DNA of 8,603 nt from Spirochaetes bacterium RBG_16_67_19 (lineage in GTDB: Bacteria; Spirochaetota; Spirochaetia; SZUA-6; DRHE01). The notes under the pieces are model-generated. The model saw nothing but the letters and a program-made list of their open reading frames with translations. It ran no database searches and was not told the origin of the DNA. Position numbers and translations under genes: made by a program. Position 1 is the first letter of the stretch. Each line of letters starts with the position of its first letter. Below, one piece after another: positions 6,190 through 8,603 of the stretch. The stretch is from assembly GCA_001829505.1 (NCBI GenBank), contig MIBK01000207.1, forward strand, positions 6,557 to 15,159, given 5' to 3'.

Positions 6190-7458
6190 CTACCCCCGGC
6201 ACCTGCTCACCGCCTGGTCGTACTCCCGGATCAGGCCGAGCACCTCGGCTTCCGCCGGCACGCCCGCTTCCAGGCAATACCAGTCCCACACCGCGCCCAG
6301 CGGCAGGGTGCGGGCCAGCTCGAAGGTCTGCATCCGGCCCAGGTAGTCCCCCGCCGCCTCGCAGGACACCAGAGTGGAGCGCGGCTCCAGCAGGCCGGCC
6401 AGCAGGGCCTTGAGCACGGCCCGGGCCCCCACGGTCCAGGCCCCCAGGCGGTTGATGCTGGCGTCGAAGAAGTCCAGTCCCAGGGCCACGCGGCCCAGGC
6501 CGCCGGAGCGCACCACTTCGGCCAGCAGCTCGCCGGCCGCGTCGTCCAGGAGCACCACGTGATCGCTGTCCCAGCGCACCCCCCGCGAGATGTGCAGCAG
6601 CAGCTCCCCGCAGAACAGCAGCACCGCGGAGATCTTGTCGGCCACCGACTCGGTGGGGTGGAAGTGGCCGGAGTCCAGGGTGATGAGCTGGCCGTGGCGC
6701 GACGCGTACAATAGATAGAACTCGTGCGAGCCGACCACGAAAGACTCGCTGCCGATGCCGAACAGCTTGCCCTCCAGCGCGTCCTTCAGGTCCGCTTTCG
6801 GAAAGGGCGGGGCGAAGATCTCGTCCAGCGAGCGGGCCAGGAGCTCCCGGTAGCCCAGCCGGTCGGCGGGACGGTCCTTGAGGCCGTCCGGGACCCAGAG
6901 ATTATTGATGCAGGCCGAGCCCTGGGTCCGGCCCAGGTGCGCGCCCACCTCGCGGGTGCGCTTGGCGTGCTCGATCCAGAAGGCCCGGATCCCCGGGTCC
7001 TTGCTGGCCAGGGTGAAGCCCGCAGCCGCCCTGGGGTGGGAAAAGAAGGTGCCGTTGATGTCCAGCGCGACGCCGCGCTCCCGGCCCCAGTCCAGCCAGC
7101 TGGCGAAGTGCTCGGGCCGCACCTGGTCGCGCTCCACCCGCTGACCGGCGAAGTCGCCGTAGATCATATGCAGCGAAAGCCGGTGGCGGCCCGGCAGCAG
7201 GGTGTACAGCTTATCCAGGTCCTGGCGCAGCTCGTCGAGGTTGCGGGCCTTGCCCGGGTAGTTGCCGGTGGCGGCGATGCCCCCGCTCAGGGTTCCCTCC
7301 GCCGAGCCCTCAAAGCCCCCGACATCATCCCCCTGCCAGCAATGGATGGAAAGGGCGAGACCGCGCAGGGCCTGCAGGGCCTGCTCCGTGTCCACCCCCT
7401 GCTCGGCATAGGCCTCGCGGGCCAGGCGATAGCTGGATTCCACGTGCTTCCGGTTCAT
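6190..7458 (-). CDS. rhaA: L-rhamnose isomerase
   Basis: This gene encodes 422 residues, close to the 419 of Escherichia coli RhaA, and aligns along its whole length. The enzyme converts L-rhamnose to L-rhamnulose in the cytoplasm, using divalent metal. Clear signatures are SIHCWQGDDVGGFE (37-50), GGIAATGNYPGKARN (59-73), KLFGIGSESFVVGSHEFY (231-248), LDSGHFHPTE (261-270), LLLHISRGVRWDSDHVVLLD (286-305) and GLDFFDASINR (327-337). The metal-binding residues of the E. coli enzyme are matched by Glu229, Asp262, His265, His289, Asp297, Asp299 and Asp329, so the enzyme should be active. The ATG at 7458 overlaps the stop of the upstream flavoprotein gene as ATGA and has a strong Shine-Dalgarno site. 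No rhaB, rhaD or rhamnose transporter is in view, which is unusual for rhaA. Confidence 0.97.
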   Translation of the reverse strand: MNRKHVESSYRLAREAYAEQGVDTEQALQALRGLALSIHCWQGDDVGGFEGSAEGTLSGGIAATGNYPGKARNLDELRQDLDKLYTLLPGRHRLSLHMIYGDFAGQRVERDQVRPEHFASWLDWGRERGVALDINGTFFSHPRAAAGFTLASKDPGIRAFWIEHAKRTREVGAHLGRTQGSACINNLWVPDGLKDRPADRLGYRELLARSLDEIFAPPFPKADLKDALEGKLFGIGSESFVVGSHEFYLLYASRHGQLITLDSGHFHPTESVADKISAVLLFCGELLLHISRGVRWDSDHVVLLDDAAGELLAEVVRSGGLGRVALGLDFFDASINRLGAWTVGARAVLKALLAGLLEPRSTLVSCEAAGDYLGRMQTFELARTLPLGAVWDWYCLEAGVPAEAEVLGLIREYDQAVSRCRG

Positions 7459-8285
7459 CTGCCCTCCAGGTACTCCACCGCGCTCAGGAAGGCCTTGGCC
7501 CCCTCGCCCATCGCCACCAGAACCTGCTCCCGGTGCACGTCGGTCACGTCCCCGGCCGCGAACAGCCCCGGGCAGCTCGTACGGCAGCGGGAATCCACCC
7601 GCACCCAGCCGGCGCCGTCCAGCTCGGCCAGTCCGGACACCGGCCCGGAGTTGGGGGAAGGCTCCAGGGCGTTGAACACCCCATCCACGTCGAGCAGCTT
7701 CCGGCCCGCGGGCCCCTCCACCACGGCCTGCACCGCGCCCGGACCCCCGCTCAGGGAGACCAGGCGCTCCCCCTCCTCCAATAGGCGCGCCTGCGCCCCG
7801 GCGGCGGAGAGCTCCGCGGCGGCGGCACGGGCGCGCGCCCCGAGCCCCGCCACCAGCACGCTCTTGTCCAAAAACAGGTGGGCGTAGCTGGCGGCCGAGC
7901 CGTACAGCCCCTTCTGGAACAGCTCCGCCTCCCCCGGGACCCCCAGGCGGGAGGCCCGGCTGCCGGTAGCCAGGATCACGGCCCGGGCATCCAGTTCCTG
8001 GCCAGCGGCCAGACGCACCCGGAAGCCGTCCACCGCAGCGCGCACCTGGGCCACCGCGCCGGTGCGCACAGGGTAGCCCAGGTATTCCAGCTCGCGGGCG
8101 AAGCGGGCCACCAGATCGCCCCCGCGGATGACGCGATGCTCTTCGAAACCCGGCAGGGTCGATTGATGGCGGGCCTGACCGCCCAGCTCCGGGCTGACCA
8201 GCAGCACCTCCAGACGCCGGCGCACGGCGTAGAAGGCGGCGGTAAGCCCGGCGGGACCCCCGCCTACGACGATCAGCTTAGACAT
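7455..8285 (-). CDS. Thioredoxin-reductase-like FAD protein lacking the redox CxxC
   Basis: This gene encodes 276 residues from the ATG at 8285. A longer in-frame start at 8339 is less likely because the FAD fold begins right after 8285 with KLIVVGGGPAGLTAAFYA. Other flavoprotein features are LGGQ (34-37), VILATGSRASRLGVPGE (103-119) and PGLFAAGDV (239-247), with the C-terminal helix after it. The order and spacing are those of TrxB, but the usual CATC redox motif is replaced by SAAS (130-133). The second Rossmann motif is only GLGARAR (147-153), and the HRRxxxR motif that binds NADPH phosphate is absent. The middle domain is about 35-40 residues short of typical TrxB. The only cysteines are Cys234 and Cys238 (CRTSC). 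It is therefore unlikely to reduce thioredoxin by the normal route; its role is unknown. Its first 8 nt overlap the end of the malic enzyme gene. Confidence 0.88.
   Translation of the reverse strand: MSKLIVVGGGPAGLTAAFYAVRRRLEVLLVSPELGGQARHQSTLPGFEEHRVIRGGDLVARFARELEYLGYPVRTGAVAQVRAAVDGFRVRLAAGQELDARAVILATGSRASRLGVPGEAELFQKGLYGSAASYAHLFLDKSVLVAGLGARARAAAAELSAAGAQARLLEEGERLVSLSGGPGAVQAVVEGPAGRKLLDVDGVFNALEPSPNSGPVSGLAELDGAGWVRVDSRCRTSCPGLFAAGDVTDVHREQVLVAMGEGAKAFLSAVEYLEGR
7462..7467 (-). promoter_or_regulatory. Ribosome binding site of rhaA
   Basis: GGAGGG ends 3 nt before the rhaA ATG on the minus strand and lies within the last codons of the flavoprotein gene. It is the clearest Shine-Dalgarno site in the window and confirms the rhaA start at 7458. 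Confidence 0.7.
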
Positions 8286-8603
8286 GGGGGGCCCCCGATC
8301 CGGAAGGGGCCCAACGGCCTTGCGGGTTTGGCTCGCCACCGGGGTCCTGAAGGTCCCCCGGTGCCTTCGGGATGAAGCCCTGCTCCATCATCGCCCGGGT
8401 GAGCTCGCGGGAGCGGGTGATCAACCCGCGGGCGCGCGCGAGCAGGTCCTCCCGCGAGAGGCTGAGGCGGGCCAGCCCCTCGGCCTGGGCCTCCAGGCCC
8501 ACGGCCGCGGCCACCTGGGGAACCACCTCCCAATCAGCCATAGTGGGCAGGATGTGCTCCGGGTCCAGCCTTTCACCCACGGCCGAAGCCAGCGCCTCGG
8601 CCG
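8278..8603 (-). CDS. Malic enzyme, C-terminal end (5' end outside window)
   Basis: The minus-strand frame is open from the window edge to a TAA at 8280-8278, giving about 108 residues. AEALASAVGERL, EHILPTMADWEVVPQVAAAV and GLARLSL match the end of the NAD(P)-binding domain of bacterial malic enzymes (malate to pyruvate and CO2), where ILP, a D-x-x-V-x-P-x-V-A-x-A-V helix and a GLAR-type turn are standard. The protein ends soon afterwards, so it is the short form without a phosphotransacetylase domain. A Gly/Pro-rich tail of about 25 residues (from GDLQDPGGEP) is not typical of the family and is of unknown use. The GTG at 8580 is internal. The gene overlaps the flavoprotein gene by 8 nt and would be transcribed with it. 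Confidence 0.85.
   Translation of the reverse strand, partial: AEALASAVGERLDPEHILPTMADWEVVPQVAAAVGLEAQAEGLARLSLSREDLLARARGLITRSRELTRAMMEQGFIPKAPGDLQDPGGEPNPQGRWAPSGSGAPHV
8287..8296. repeat. GC palindrome next to the flavoprotein start codon
   Basis: GGGGGCCCCC is a perfect 10-bp palindrome one base upstream of the flavoprotein ATG on the minus strand. Its minus-strand G-run (8296-8292) is also the only Shine-Dalgarno-like purine run there, 6 nt from the ATG. It has no loop, so a stable intrastrand hairpin is not expected. Confidence 0.35.

Noticed and set aside
5714..6289. A 191-codon minus-strand open frame taken as an intact gene
   Set aside because: Its first part overlaps the rhaA end and its middle part is nonsense, whereas the PAS motifs missing from it are found in the neighbouring frame. 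It is one piece of a frameshifted gene.
6684..6712. A TACAAT hexamer inside rhaA on the plus strand as a possible promoter
   Set aside because: The sequence at the -35 position (TGAGCT) is a poor match and no plus-strand gene follows.
6724..7887. A 387-codon plus-strand open frame opposite rhaA and the flavoprotein gene
   Set aside because: The opposite strand encodes rhaA with its full set of family motifs; this frame has none and is compositionally biased.
8286..8339. An 18-residue N-terminal extension of the flavoprotein from an upstream start
   Set aside because: The extension lies inside the malic enzyme coding region, and the FAD-binding fold normally begins within a few residues of the start, matching the ATG at 8285.
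1..8603. CRISPR arrays, tRNA or rRNA genes, insertion sequences and prophage genes
   Set aside because: I looked for regular spaced repeats, cloverleaf-like ends, terminal inverted repeats and transposase or integrase motifs, and saw none.

Overview
The window is a densely packed, very GC-rich (roughly 70% by eye) bacterial chromosome segment with almost no intergenic space. The proteins with an obvious place in the cell (a predicted outer- or inner-membrane lipoprotein with a BamB-like propeller, and membrane proteins with large extracytoplasmic domains) suit a Gram-negative-type, diderm bacterium. The Cys-rich PAS family seen here as a pseudogene is one I associate mainly with deltaproteobacterial and related lineages, but I cannot fix the taxon from sequence alone. 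Nothing looks like phage, IS element, CRISPR array, tRNA or rRNA.

Left half, plus strand (1-5087): one operon of four genes. It holds the C-terminal end of a MoxR-type AAA ATPase, a DUF58 protein, a multi-pass membrane transglutaminase-like protein with a DUF4129-type tail (TgpA-like), and a lipoprotein with PQQ-type beta-propeller repeats. Gaps are 5 nt, 10 nt and an ATGA overlap. MoxR, DUF58 and transglutaminase genes form a well-known cluster thought to act in envelope protein maturation or assembly. The lipoprotein is coupled to it by the overlap and probably works on the outer face of the same system.

Right half, minus strand (8603 down to 5101): the C-terminal end of malic enzyme, a thioredoxin-reductase-like flavoprotein, L-rhamnose isomerase (rhaA), a broken PAS-domain gene, and a DUF2239 protein. 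The first four are joined by an 8-nt overlap, an ATGA overlap and a 1-nt gap, so they read as one transcription unit. DUF2239 has its own near-consensus sigma70 promoter, which would give a leaderless mRNA. The two operons converge with 13 nt between stop codons.

The most noteworthy points are these. The thioredoxin-reductase-like protein has Ser-Ala-Ala-Ser where the redox CxxC belongs, and its pyridine-nucleotide domain is shortened and lacks the usual basic motif, so it cannot be an ordinary TrxB. The PAS gene is interrupted by three frame changes that can each be pinpointed. The DUF2239 promoter places the predicted transcription start on the A of the ATG, and a palindrome covers its -10 box.
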